From Taudactylus pleione (Eukaryota > Chordata > Amphibia > Anura > Myobatrachidae), in NCBI GenBank assembly GCA_031769625.1, contig JAUIMM010000001.1, positions 1 through 64,000 on the forward strand: 64,000 nt of DNA, written 5' to 3'. Position 1 is the stretch's first letter. Each line of letters begins with the position of its first letter. Made by a program: the position numbers and the translations under genes. Positions 21,519 to 32,421 of the stretch are shown here, piece after piece. A model generated the notes under the pieces. The model saw only the letters and a list, made by a program, of their open reading frames with translations. It had not been told where the DNA came from and did not search any database.

Positions 21519-24500
21519 ATTATGGTAACGGTGTTGTAGTACAGGACTGGGATGTGGTAACGGTGTTATAGTACAGGACTGGGATGTGGTAACGGTGTTA
21601 TAGTACAGGACTGGCATGTGGTAACGGTGTTGTAGTACAGAGCTGGGATGTGGTGACGGCGTTGTAGTACAGGACTGGGATGTGGTAACGGTGTTGTAGT
21701 ACAGGACTGGGATGTGGTAACGGTGTTATAGTACAGGACTGGCATGTGGTAACGGTGTTGTAGTACAGAGCTGGGATGTGGTGACGGCGTTGTAGTACAG
21801 GACTGGGATGTGGTAACGGTGTTGTAGTACAGGACTGGGATGTGGTAACGGTGTTGTAGTACAGGACTGGGATGTGGTAACGGTGTTATAATACAGGACT
21901 GGGATGTGGTAACGGTGTTATAGTACAGGACTGGGATGTGGCAACGGTGTTATAGTATAGAGCTGGGATGTGGTAACGGTGTTGTAGTACAGGACTGGGA
22001 TGTGGTAATGGTGTTATAGTACAGGACTGGGATGTGATAACGGTGTTATAGTACAGGACTGGGATGTGGTAACGGTGTTATAGTACAGGACTGGAATGTG
22101 GTAACGGTGTTATAGTACAGGACTGGAATGTGGTAACGGTGTTGTAGTACAGAGCTGGGATGTGGTTACGGTGTTGGGGTACAGGACTGGGAGGTGGTAA
22201 TGGTGTTATAGTACAGGACTGGGAGGTGGTAACGGTGTTATAGTACAGGACTGGGATGTGGTAACGGTGTTGTAGTACAGGGCTGGGATGTGGTAACGGT
22301 GTTGGGGTACAGGGCTGGGAGGTGGTAACGGTGTTGGGGTACAGGGCTGGGATACAGGACTGGGATGTGGTAACGGTGTTATAGTACAGGACTGGGATGT
22401 GGTAACGGTGTTATAGTACAGGACTGGGATGTGGTAAAGGTGTTGTAGTACAGGGCTGGGATGTGGTAACGGTGTTGGGGTACAGGGCTGGGATGTGGTA
22501 ATGGTGTTATAGTACAGGACTGGGATGTGGCAACGGTGTTATAGTATAGAGCTGGGATGTGGTAACGGTGTTGTAGTACAGGACTGGGATGTGGTAATGG
22601 TGTTATAGTACAGGACTGGGATGTGATAACGGTGTTATAGTACAGGACTGGGATGTGGTAACGGTGTTGTAGTACAGGACTGGAATGTGGTAACGGTGTT
22701 ATAGTACAGGACTGGGATGTGGTAACGGTGTTGTAGTACAGAGCTGGGATGTGGTTACGGTGTTGGGGTACAGGACTGGGAGGTGGTAATGGTGTTATAG
22801 TACAGGACTGGGATGTGGTAACGGTGTTGTAGTACAGGGCTGGGATGTGGTAACGGTGTTGGGGTACAGGGCTGGGAGGTGGTAACGGTGTTGGGGTACA
22901 GGGCTGGGATACAGGACTGGGATGTGGTAACGGTGTTATAGTACAGGACTGGGATGTGGTAACGGTGTTATAGTACAGGACTGGGATGTGGTAAAGGTGT
23001 TGTAGTACAGGGCTGGGATGTGGTAACGGTGTTGGGGTACAGGGCTGGGATGTGGTAATGGTGTTATAGTACAGGACTGGGATGTGGTAACGGTGTTGTA
23101 GTACAGGACTGGGATGTGGTAACAGTGTTGTAGTACAGGACTGGGATGTGGTAACGGTGTTATAGTACAGGACTGGGATGTGGTAACGGTGTTATAGTAC
23201 AGGACTGGGATGTGGTAACGGTGTTGTAGTACAGGACTGGGATGTGGTAACGGTGTTATAGTACAGGACTGGGATGTGGTAACGGTGTTGTAGTACAGGG
23301 CTGGGATGTGGTAACGGTGCTGGGGTACAGGGCTGGGATACAGGACTGGGATGTGGTAACGGTGTTGTAGTACAGAGCTGGGATGTGGTTACGGTGTTAT
23401 AGTACAGGACTGGGATGTGGTAACGGTGTTGTAGTACAGGGCTGGGATGTGGTAATGGTGTTGGAATACAGGACTGGGATACAGGACTGGGATGTGGTAA
23501 CGGTGTTGTAGTACAGAGCTGGGATGTGGTAACGGTGTTATAGTACAGGACTAGGATGTGGTAACGGTGTTATAGTACAGGACTGGGATGTGGCAACGGT
23601 TTTGTAGTATAGAGCTGGGATGAGGTAACGGTGTTGTAGTACAGGACTGGGATGTGGTAACGGTGTTATAGTACAGGACTGGGATGTGGCAATGGTTTTG
23701 TAGTATAGAGCTGGGATGTGGTAACGGTGTTATAGTACAGGACTGGGATGTGGCAATGGTTTTGTAGTATAGAGCTGGGATGTGGTAACGGTGTTGTAGT
23801 ACAGGACTGGGATGTGGTAACGGTGTTATAGTACAGGACTGGGATGTGGTAACAGTGTTGGGGTACAGGGCTGGGAGGTGGTAACAGTGTTGGAATACAG
23901 GACTGGGATACAGGACTGGGATGTGGTAACGGTGTTGTAGTACAGGGCTGGGATGTGGTAATGGTGTTGGAATACAGGACTGGGATACAGGACTGGGATG
24001 TGGTAACGGTGTTGTAGTACAGAGCTGGGATGTGGTAACGGTGTTATAGTACAGGACTGGGATGTGGTAACGGTGTTATAGTACAGGACTGGGATGTGGC
24101 AACGGTTTTGTAGTATAGAGCTGGGATGAGGTAACGGTGTTGTAGTACAGGACTGGGATGTGGTAACGGTGTTATAGTACAGGACTGGGATGTAGCAATG
24201 GTTTTGTAGTATAGAGCTGGGATGTGGTAACGGTGTTATAGTACAGGACTGGGATGTGGCAATGGTTTTGTAGTATAGAGCTGGGATGTGGTAACGGTGT
24301 TGTAGTACAGGACTGGGATGTGGTAACGGTGTTATAGTACAGGACTGGGATGTGGTAACGGTGTTGGGGTACAGGGCTGGGAGGTGGTAACAGTGTTGGA
24401 ATACAGGACTGGGATACAGGGCTGGGATGTGGTAACGGTGTTGGGGTACAGGACTGGGATGTGGTAACGGTGTTGGGTACAGGACTGGGATGTGGTAACA

Positions 24501-25890
24501 GTGTTGGAGTACAGGGCTGGGATGTGGTAATGGTGTTGGGATACAGGGCTGGGATGTGGTAACAGTGTTGGAATACAGGGCTGGGATGTGGTAACGGTGT
24601 TGGGATACAGGGCTGGGATGTGGTAACAGTGTTGGAATACAGGACTGGGATGTGGTAACGGTGTTGGGGTACAGGGCTGGGATGTGGTAACAGTGTTGGA
24701 ATACAGGACTGGGATACAGGACTGGGATGTGGTAACGGTGTTGTAGTACAGGGCTGGGATGTGGTAATGGTGTTGGAATACAGGACTGGGATACAGGACT
24801 GGGATGTGGTAACGGTGTTGTAGTACAGAGCTGGGATGTGGTAACGGTGTTATAGTACAGGACTGGGATGTGGTAACGGTGTTATAGTACAGGACTGGGA
24901 TGTGGCAACGGTTTTGTAGTATAGAGCTGGGATGAGGTAACGGTGTTGTAGTACAGGACTGGGATGTGGTAACGGTGTTATAGTACAGGACTGGGATGTA
25001 GCAATGGTTTTGTAGTATAGAGCTGGGATGTGGTAACGGTGTTATAGTACAGGACTGGGATGTGGCAATGGTTTTGTAGTATAGAGCTGGGATGTGGTAA
25101 CGGTGTTGTAGTACAGGACTGGGATGTGGTAACGGTGTTATAGTACAGGACTGGGATGTGGTAACGGTGTTGGGGTACAGGGCTGGGAGGTGGTAACAGT
25201 GTTGGAATACAGGACTGGGATACAGGGCTGGGATGTGGTAACGGTGTTGGGGTACAGGACTGGGATGTGGTAACGGTGTTGGGTACAGGACTGGGATGTG
25301 GTAACAGTGTTGGAGTACAGGGCTGGGATGTGGTAATGGTGTTGGGATACAGGGCTGGGATGTGGTAACAGTGTTGGAATACAGGGCTGGGATGTGGTAA
25401 CGGTGTTGGGATACAGGGCTGGGATGTGGTAACAGTGTTGGAATACAGGACTGGGATGTGGTAACGGTGTTGGGGTACAGGGCTGGGATGTGGTAACAGT
25501 GTTGGAATACAGGACTGGGATACAGGGCTGGGATGTGGTAACAGTGTTGGAATACAGGACTGGGATGTGGTAACAGTGTTGGAATACAGGGCAGGGATGT
25601 GGTAACAGTGTTGGAATACAGGACTGGGATGTGGTAACAGTGTTGGAATACAGGACTTGGATACAGGGCTGGGATGTGGTAAAAGTGTTGGTATACAGGG
25701 CTGGGATGTGGTAACAGTGTTGGAATACAGGACTGGGATGTGGTAACGGTGTTGGGGTACAGGACTGGGATGTGGTAACAGTGTTGGGGTACAGGAATGG
25801 TATGTGGTAACGGTGTTGGAATACAGGACTGGGATGTGGTAACAGTGTTGGTATACAGGGCAGGGATGTGGTAACGGTGTTGGGGGACAG
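21519..25890. repeat. 32-bp minisatellite array in GABBR1 intron
   Basis: About 136 units around ACTGGGATGTGGTAACGGTG + TTGTAGTACAGG, with variants TTATAGTACAGG, TTGGGGTACAGG and TTGGAATACAGG. A short partial unit (CTGGGATACAGG) recurs. Large segments are duplicated: the run from about 23880 to 24700 closely matches about 24700-25520. A 538-codon minus-strand frame here is a product of the repeat. Confidence 0.96.
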
Positions 25891-25892
25891 AG

Positions 25893-26261
25893 CAGCTTAA
25901 GCATTTTATATATATGTTCAGCACCAAAGCTCTCATGGAGCTCACCATTGCTGTAAACCTCGAAAATGAACTCCAACAGTTGCCCAGCAGTCACCAGTTC
26001 TTATAAACTACCATAAGTAAAGGGTTGGGACATGTCAAGGAGATACTTAGCGGAGCTGGTGTAGTTGTCCCCCATGCTGTTGTGGGACATGATGGAGAAC
26101 TCCTCCCTGTTGTCCACCACGTGCCTCACAATTAGGTCACACACCTCCCTAGCCATTAGCTGAGTGTTACACATGAGATAGGAGAGAGATCGGAGCAGAC
26201 AGGCTCTGTGTCCTGTGATGGGGACAATGGTGTAAGGCATCATCTCCCCTTTAACATTCAA
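25893..26261 (-). pseudogene. OTU-family cysteine protease fragment (decayed)
   Basis: On the minus strand from ATG 26261 the translation contains TGHRACLLRSLSYLMCNTQ, resembling the OTU catalytic loop (usual form GDGNCLFRSLS). The Cys is kept but the D-G-N before it reads H-R-A. It continues AREVCDLIVRHVVDNREEF and MSQPFTYGSL, then an in-frame TAA at 26003-26001, then ELVTAGQLLEFIFEVYSNG in the same frame, matching the OTU segment after TYG. The frame then runs into the 32-bp array, and the region expected to hold the catalytic His is missing. OTU domains deubiquitinate proteins and are also carried by some transposons, so this may be a transposon relic. Altered loop, stop and truncation make activity very unlikely. 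Confidence 0.65.
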
Positions 26262-26336
26262 AACTCAGTTGCCATGTTTGAAAAAATAAAAACTCCAAAT
26301 ACAAAGAAAGTGAAGTACCCAAATGGAAAAAACTTA

Positions 26337-26926
26337 GGGCTCGATTCAGACCTGGTCGCTAGATGCATATGCTCCTTCTCAGAGTATGCAAATCCGGCTA
26401 AGTGACGGCAAAAGGCAGGTGAACGCACGGCAAAGTATAAGCACACCCACTATCTTGGCGTGCGATCACTTTGTGTATGCAGACGCCCACCAGCCTGTCT
26501 TAAGACACCCACTTGCATACGTCATCTCCAGGAAGTCTCTGCAACCATCGGTACATCGGGTACCATCGGAAGTGAACGCAGCGCTTTAGGTTGACTATAC
26601 CCTCAGTGTAAAAGTCAGCCAGGTGATGTGTACAATGACGCTGCCTCTTAATTATGCACGCCTCTGCCGCGCTCAGACATGCCTGCGTTCGCACCTCCAC
26701 TCCCCCTTTTCTAGCGGCCTGCCCCTGTTACCACCCACAAACGGTTTCTCCTGTCACTCATTCAGCTGGGCTGTCTATGCTGGGTCAGCGAACGCTTCCT
26801 GATCTTTCGCAGTGCTTCGCGCACTGCGATGTATGCGCACGTGCACTGCGATGTATGCGCACAAAAAAACGAATCATCGACAGCTACGAGCGATCGCTTC
26901 TTAGCGTCCGGGTCTGAATTGGGCCC
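26337..26926. mobile_element. GGGCCTGATTCAGA-type TIR element (590 bp)
   Basis: Ends GGGCTCGATTCAGACC and GGTCTGAATTGGGCCC are inverted, flanked by TTA on both sides (26334-26336, 26927-26929). No protein. A member of a family with at least ten copies in this window. The 3-bp duplication suggests a PIF/Harbinger-mobilised element (inference). Confidence 0.85.
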
Positions 26927-26929
26927 TTA

Positions 26930-27001
26930 GTCCTTAGCAGGGATGATTCCAGAGGGGGGACAGCAGCGCAGTCCAATATTCACGTAGAGGAGCCACACCA
27001 A
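26930..27001. repeat. Left arm of an outer inverted repeat
   Basis: 26940-27000 (GCGCAGTCCAATATTCACG region) is an imperfect reverse complement of about 33955-34015 (TGAATATTGGATTGCGCTGC). The 27002-33918 element therefore lies inside an older foldback structure. Confidence 0.65.
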
Positions 27002-27279
27002 GGGGTAAATTTACTAAGATTCCAGTTTGGGAGAGTTTGCATTCTCTGGAGAGTTTGTGCATTTTTTTCCACTCGTAAATTTACTAATGTAAAACTCGGG
27101 AGAGAGATCTCCTATGCTACAGGAAAATACTGGAGAGTTAGCAAACTCTCTTCACTTCACCATCGGCTAAACTCGAGTAACTTTTCACTAGTGAAGATAG
27201 GATTCGGGAATTTAACAAGAGGAGAGTTTATAAACTCTCATGAAAACGGACAACACTCCTGTAAAAATGTGTGAAATCA

Positions 27280-27878
27280 GGGCCTGATTCAGAGCCGCTC
27301 GTAAGCGGCCGCTCGTTCGTTCGGAGCGATGTTTTCCCAACTGCGCATGCGTACGGATCGTAATACGCATGCGCGAACCAGTCAGTGCGGCCGAAAATCG
27401 TTTGTTCGCTAATTAGCGAATGCCTGCTATTTTGAGTGACAGGAGGAGGCGTATGTGGGTGGTAACAGGGGAAGGTGCTTGAAAACGGGGTGTGGAGATC
27501 CGAACGCAGGCGTGCTTAAAGGTCAAAACGGGCGTTTTAAGGGTGTGCATAATTAATACAGCTGCATCATTGACCACGTCACTGGGTTATTTTATAGTCA
27601 GAACTGCTCGCAAGCTTGCGGTAGGAAAAACCAACCACAAGAATAGCGAGCAGTTCATACGCTGGTCGATGTACTCGATTAATCTAATAAATAGCGGACA
27701 TGACGTAGGATGCGAGCGGCCAGGGGGCGTATTTTTCCAAAAAACGACCGCATGTTTTGTTCGCTCGTTCAGACCTAGAGGTGTGAATAGACCGCAAAGA
27801 GCGAACGGTTCATTTGAATAGCCACCCCTTTTTTCTGAACGAGCGAGCGCAAATAGCGTCCGGCTCTGAATGAGGTCC
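27280..27878. mobile_element. GGGCCTGATTCAGA-type TIR element (599 bp)
   Basis: GGGCCTGATTCAGAGCCGCT ... CGGCTCTGAATGAGGTCC with TCA duplicated on both sides (27277-27279, 27879-27881). Very similar in layout to the copies at 29377-29950, 35863-36454 and 56325-56924 (subfamily B). Non-coding. Confidence 0.88.
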
Positions 27879-28895
27879 TCAATTCACCCGCCTGTGAGCT
27901 GCGAGTTTGGCAGAAACATACACAGATCAGTGTAAGCCATTTATGTTTCTGCCTGTATATAGTAAAAAAAGGGCTAAATGTAAAAAAAAAAATGACATAG
28001 GGTCCCCCCCCCCCCCCAAAAGCATAACCAGTCCCAGACTACTCAGCCAGTTCTGGTTCCGAAAATTACAGGGAACAAAACGAGTAGGGTTCCATCGTAA
28101 TTTAGGATCCAGCACCTGGCTGCCAGGCCAGCGCTGGTTTTAAATATAGGGGGAAAAACATGCGTATGGGTCCCCCTATATTTAAAACCAGCACTGGACC
28201 CAAAACGACCGGGGTGTAATGCCATAGCCAGGAGACCCTATCACCGGGGCTCCATGGCCAATGCATTCACACCCCAAGCCGGGGATTTCAGAAGAGGTGG
28301 GGATGCCCCTCTCCTGAAACCCAAGGCTTGGTCTGAAGCCCGGGGCACTTCCCCGCACCCCTGGGCTGTAGGTACAGGGGTAAAAATTTGGAGAATTGTT
28401 AAAAACTATTGTATTTTTTCAGCTTATCGTGTAGCGACCTCATTTAATTTGAAAATCACTCAAACCTCTTTTAAATATCTAGGGATTCAAATAACTTCCA
28501 ATCTGCATAAGCTATACACAGAAAACTTCACTCCGATAATAAAATCTATCCTTTCCCAATTGACTAACTGGCTCCATCTTCCACTTTCACTTTTTGGGAG
28601 AATTGCTCTGATCAAAAGCATTATTTTCCCGAAGCTGACATATCTCATGCAAATGCTACCGTTAGCTTTATCACATAGGGATAGCAAAACTTGCACTACA
28701 GCATTTACAAAATTTATTTGGCAAGGTAAAAAAACCTAAAATACCTAGAGCTAAACTGGTACAATCTAAATGTAATGGTGCCCTAGCCTTTCCTGACATA
28801 CAGGCCTTTTCACACGCAACCTTTTTCAGAGACATATATCGGACTGGCTACTATCTAGCTACACATATACGAACAAAACTTTAGCAGAAGCTCAA

Positions 28896-29373
28896 GGGCT
28901 GATTCAGACCCGCTCGCAAGCGCTATGCGCTCGCAAGTGGGTCGATGTTTTCCCCCTGCGCATGTGCCGCTTTCGGCGTGTGCATGCGCGAGACCCGGCC
29001 AGCGATGGGCACTCCGTCGCTACGGGTCTTGCATCAAAACGGGGCGGTTGTCGATTGTGATTGACAGCTCACCCCGTTTTGGAGGCGGGCAGGGGGAGTG
29101 GCTACACAAATGGAGGCGTTCCCGAAGGACCGCCTGCCGTTTGTGGGAGGCACCACTGACATCACCAGCTCACTGGGGCTTGCGGGAACGAGACCCTACC
29201 ACAAGGGGCTTGTTGCAAGCCCTGATGGTCGCAACCATCACCTGGTCGCTTGCAAAAGCTGTGGGTGGTCCCCCACAGCTATGCGAGCGGCCAGGAGGCC
29301 GAAACAAAAAAGAAAAAAACGCTCTGATTCAGAGCGAGTGCTCTGAAAGAGTGTCCGGCTCTGAATCAGGGCC
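28896..29373. mobile_element. GGGCCTGATTCAGA-type TIR element, subfamily A, partly deleted
   Basis: Begins GGGCTGATTCAGACCCGC, ends CCGGCTCTGAATCAGGGCC. It shares internal blocks with the copies at 31029, 34064 and 46440, but the second internal hairpin present in those is missing. It is abutted by the next copy with only TGT between them. Confidence 0.82.
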
Positions 29374-29376
29374 TGT

Positions 29377-29950
29377 GGGCCACTCGTTCGCTCCGAGCGA
29401 TGTTCGCACATCTGCGCATGCGTATGGGTCGTAATGCGCATGCGCCACCCAGTCATTGCGGTCGGAAATCGTGCGCTCGCAAAACAGGAAGTGCCTGCTA
29501 ATTTGAGTGACAGAATGAGGCGTTTGTGGGTGGTAACAGGGGAAGGTGCTTGAAAACGGGGGAGTGGAGATCCGAACGCAGGCGTGCCTAACGGTCAAAA
29601 CGGGCGTTTAATGGGTGTGCATAATTAGCAAGGGAGTGTCATCGACCACGTCACTTGGTTGTCTTTTAGCCTGAACTGCTCGCAGTGATTGCGGGAAGTA
29701 AAACCTACCACAAGCACTGCGAGCAGTTCAGATGCCTTTCGATGTACTCGATTAATCTCATAAATAGCGGAGATGACGTATGATGCGAGCGGCCAGTGTG
29801 CGTCTTTACAAAATAGTGAGCGCATGTTTCGTTCGCTCACTCAGACATAGAGGCGTCAACAGACGGCAAAGAGCGAGCGCTCAATTTAAATAGCCGGCCC
29901 CTTTTTCTGAACGACCATTCGCAAATAGCGTCCGGCTCTGAATCAGGGCC
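29377..29950. mobile_element. GGGCCTGATTCAGA-type TIR element, subfamily B, left end deleted
   Basis: TGT flanks both sides (29374-29376, 29951-29953). The right end is CCGGCTCTGAATCAGGGCC. The left end keeps GGGCC and then jumps to ACTCGTTCGCTCCGAGCG, lacking the rest of the terminal repeat. The interior matches 27280-27878. Confidence 0.8.
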
Positions 29951-30633
29951 TGTGTTCCATCCTTATGTTCCTGCTGTGCTAGTACATCTACATAGATCAG
30001 ATATACCTCCACACTTACCCAATCATCTTCTTCTCAGGGATACATACAATGCATGGAGAGCAATCACCAAAAGACTCACGCTAGACTATACTTTGTCTCG
30101 TCATATACCCATATGGGGCAACCCAGACTTCCCGCCCTCTCTCCAAAATGCATGGTGTCACACATGGAAACACCAAGGTATTCGAGCCATATGTGACGTC
30201 TTTGATCCAGGAGGAGCTCTTATGTCTTTTCAGCAACTTAGTACAAAATATTCCTTACCTCACAAACACTTATTCATGTTCCTCCAAGTTCCACATTGTG
30301 TGAAATCTAAACTATCCCATACCTCAGCCCCAATGCATGCTAAGTCTGACCCATTAGAATCCCTCTTGTACTGACTTAGTACTACTTCATATCATATTAG
30401 ATACCGATATGCTGACTTGATTCCCGGAGATCCTATGAAATTATGGTCTAATTTACAAATAAATGGGAGAAACAGTTTGATGGTTTAGAGAATTTCTTAA
30501 CAATGGTCTCCTCTACAGATAAAGTAATGAAAATACCTCTGCACAGCTTCAAGAAAGTCATTATAAAACTCTCCATAGAGCATATATTGGGCCAAAACGC
30601 AGAAAACATATGGTTTTGGTTTTCATCTGGTTA

Positions 30634-30840
30634 GCAGGGGGCCTAGAATGACACCCTGCAGCCCGAATCTATGCTTCAGTGCGGCCTGGAGCGTCCTTAG
30701 GATGCATTGCTGTATTCACCGGCAAATGTGGTCCCGCCCCCGTGTAAGGTCACTTGGAGGGAGCGTGGCCTGCACCGGGCCCGCAAATAATGTTATATAT
30801 ATCAAAATGGCCCTCGGCAGAAAAAGGTTCCCCACCCCTG
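30634..30840. mobile_element. hAT-like fragment inside the L1
   Basis: The right end, reverse-complemented, is CAGGGGTGGGGAACCTTTTT, a typical hAT terminus. The left end has CAGGGGGCCTAG and there is no clear 8-bp duplication, so the insertion is truncated or rearranged. L1 coding remnants resume directly after it. Confidence 0.6.
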
Positions 30841-31028
30841 TCCTAAATGTTCCATGGAACATGCTTCCTTTACACGTTTTTTGGTCTTGTTCAAGGATCA
30901 AGAAATTTTGGTACAAAGTATTACATTTTATTAATCAAACTTTTCAGATACGACTCCACTTTTTGCCTATTCCATTTTTGTTCGCTCATTTTGATTTATG
31001 GAGGGCTCAAGCCTCTATTGAACATATA

Positions 31029-31489
31029 GGGCCTGATTCAGAGGCGCTCGCTGTGTGCGAGCGCTCGCTCTGAATCAGGGCGGATTTGTTTTTTAAGCTT
31101 AAGCCTCGAGGCAACTCGCATTGTTGTGGGTGAACACCCACAGCATGAGCGAGCGGCCTGGAGATGGTCGTGATTATCGCGACCATTGGGCTTGCAACGA
31201 GTCCCTGTGGTAGGGTTTCGGCTCCTGCAAGCCCGAGTGGACTTCCTGCTCTAATAGAGCAGGAAGTCCACTACTGAGATCACGAGTGATGTCAGTAGGG
31301 TCGCCCACAAACACCAGACGTTCCTACAAAACCAGGTGAGCTGTCACTCACCAACGACAGCCGCCCCGTCTTGTAGCGAGCCCCGGAGCGACTGAACTTC
31401 AGTCGCTCGCTGGGGCTCGCGCATGCGTACGCCGGAGGTGGCGCATGCGCAGGGGCCAAACAGATCGCGAGCGGGTCTGAATCAGGCCC
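31029..31489 (-). mobile_element. GGGCCTGATTCAGA-type TIR element, subfamily A (461 bp), reverse orientation
   Basis: GGGCCTGATTCAGAGGCGCT ... GCGGGTCTGAATCAGGCCC, with ATA on both sides (31026-31028, 31490-31492). Carries stem-loops, including AGTGGACTTCCTGCTC / GAGCAGGAAGTCCACT at 31236-31272 and a terminal hairpin at 31029-31081. Confidence 0.88.
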
Positions 31490-31714
31490 ATAATACCATT
31501 ACTAACTCTTATAGTGACCTTAGCAAAACAAAATTATTTTGAATAAATGGATAAAAAAAGTTTTCCCCTTCTTTAAGGGAATTGCAGTCTGCTGTAATGG
31601 AGCATTTATATATAGATAGATGGAACGCTTTGTATGATGTTGAGCATGGTGTTAAGCGTTTCTATAAAAAATGGGAACCTTACTTTCCGACTCTACCAAC
31701 AGCGTCACTGGGGG

Positions 31715-31900
31715 CGATTCAAATGTTTTTTAGGTCGTGATAATTAATGAGTTTGCTATACAATTGTTCTGGGCGCTCATTAATTATCGCCCTCTTCGCC
31801 GCCTATGAGACGAGGTTTAGCTGTGTAAAACGGCTAAACCTGTCTAAAATTCTGGTTAGAGCGCGTTAACTGCGGTTAATATTTTGTCATGGACTGGCAG
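31715..31900. other. Possible further short repeat in the L1 3' part
   Basis: GGGGGCGATTCAAATG followed by TAATTAATGAG and its near-inverted copy CTCATTAATTATCGCCC (about 31738-31795) looks like the end of another small TIR element. The boundaries are not clear. Confidence 0.35.
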
Positions 31901-31974
31901 GCTCATACAACTATACATATACATAACTACATAAAACTACACACAGTGGTGTAGAGATGTATGAAGCCCTTAAC

Positions 31975-32421
31975 CTCCCCTCCCCCCTCCTCTCCCCTCT
32001 CCCTTCCCCCCTCCTCTCCCTTCCCCCTTCCTCTCCCCTCCCCACTCCTCTCCTTCCACCCTCCTCTCCCTTCCCCCCTCCTCTCCCCTATCCCCTCCCA
32101 CTCCTCTCCCTCCACCCTCCTCTCCCTTCCCCCCTCCTCTCCCCTATCCCCTCCCACTCCTCTCCCTCCACCCTCCTCTCCCTTCCCCCCTCCTCTCCCC
32201 TCCCCCCTCCTCTCCCCTCTCCCCTCCCCCCTCCTCTCCCTTCCCCCTTCCTCTCCCCTCCCCACTCCTCTCCCTCCACCCTCCTCTCCCTTCCCCCCTC
32301 CTCTCCCCTATCCCCTCCCACTCCTCTCCCTCCTCTCCCTTCCCCCCTCCTCTCCTTCCCCACTCCTCTCCTTCCCCACTCCTCTCCCTCTCCCCTCCCC
32401 CCTCATCTCCCCTCCCCCCTC
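31975..32421. repeat. Polypyrimidine (CT-rich) tract
   Basis: Almost pure C/T on the + strand, built from CCCTCCTCTCCC variants with longer-range duplicated blocks, inside the LINE 3' region. It gives long proline/serine-rich frames on + and Gly/Glu/Arg-rich frames on - that are not genes. It could form triplex or H-DNA. Confidence 0.95.

Noticed and set aside
24332..25994. Minus-strand frames of 538 and 338 codons (YHIPVLYPNTVTTSQ-type repeats)
   Set aside because: Product of the 32-bp minisatellite; only the first ~36 residues of the 338-codon frame belong to the OTU relic.
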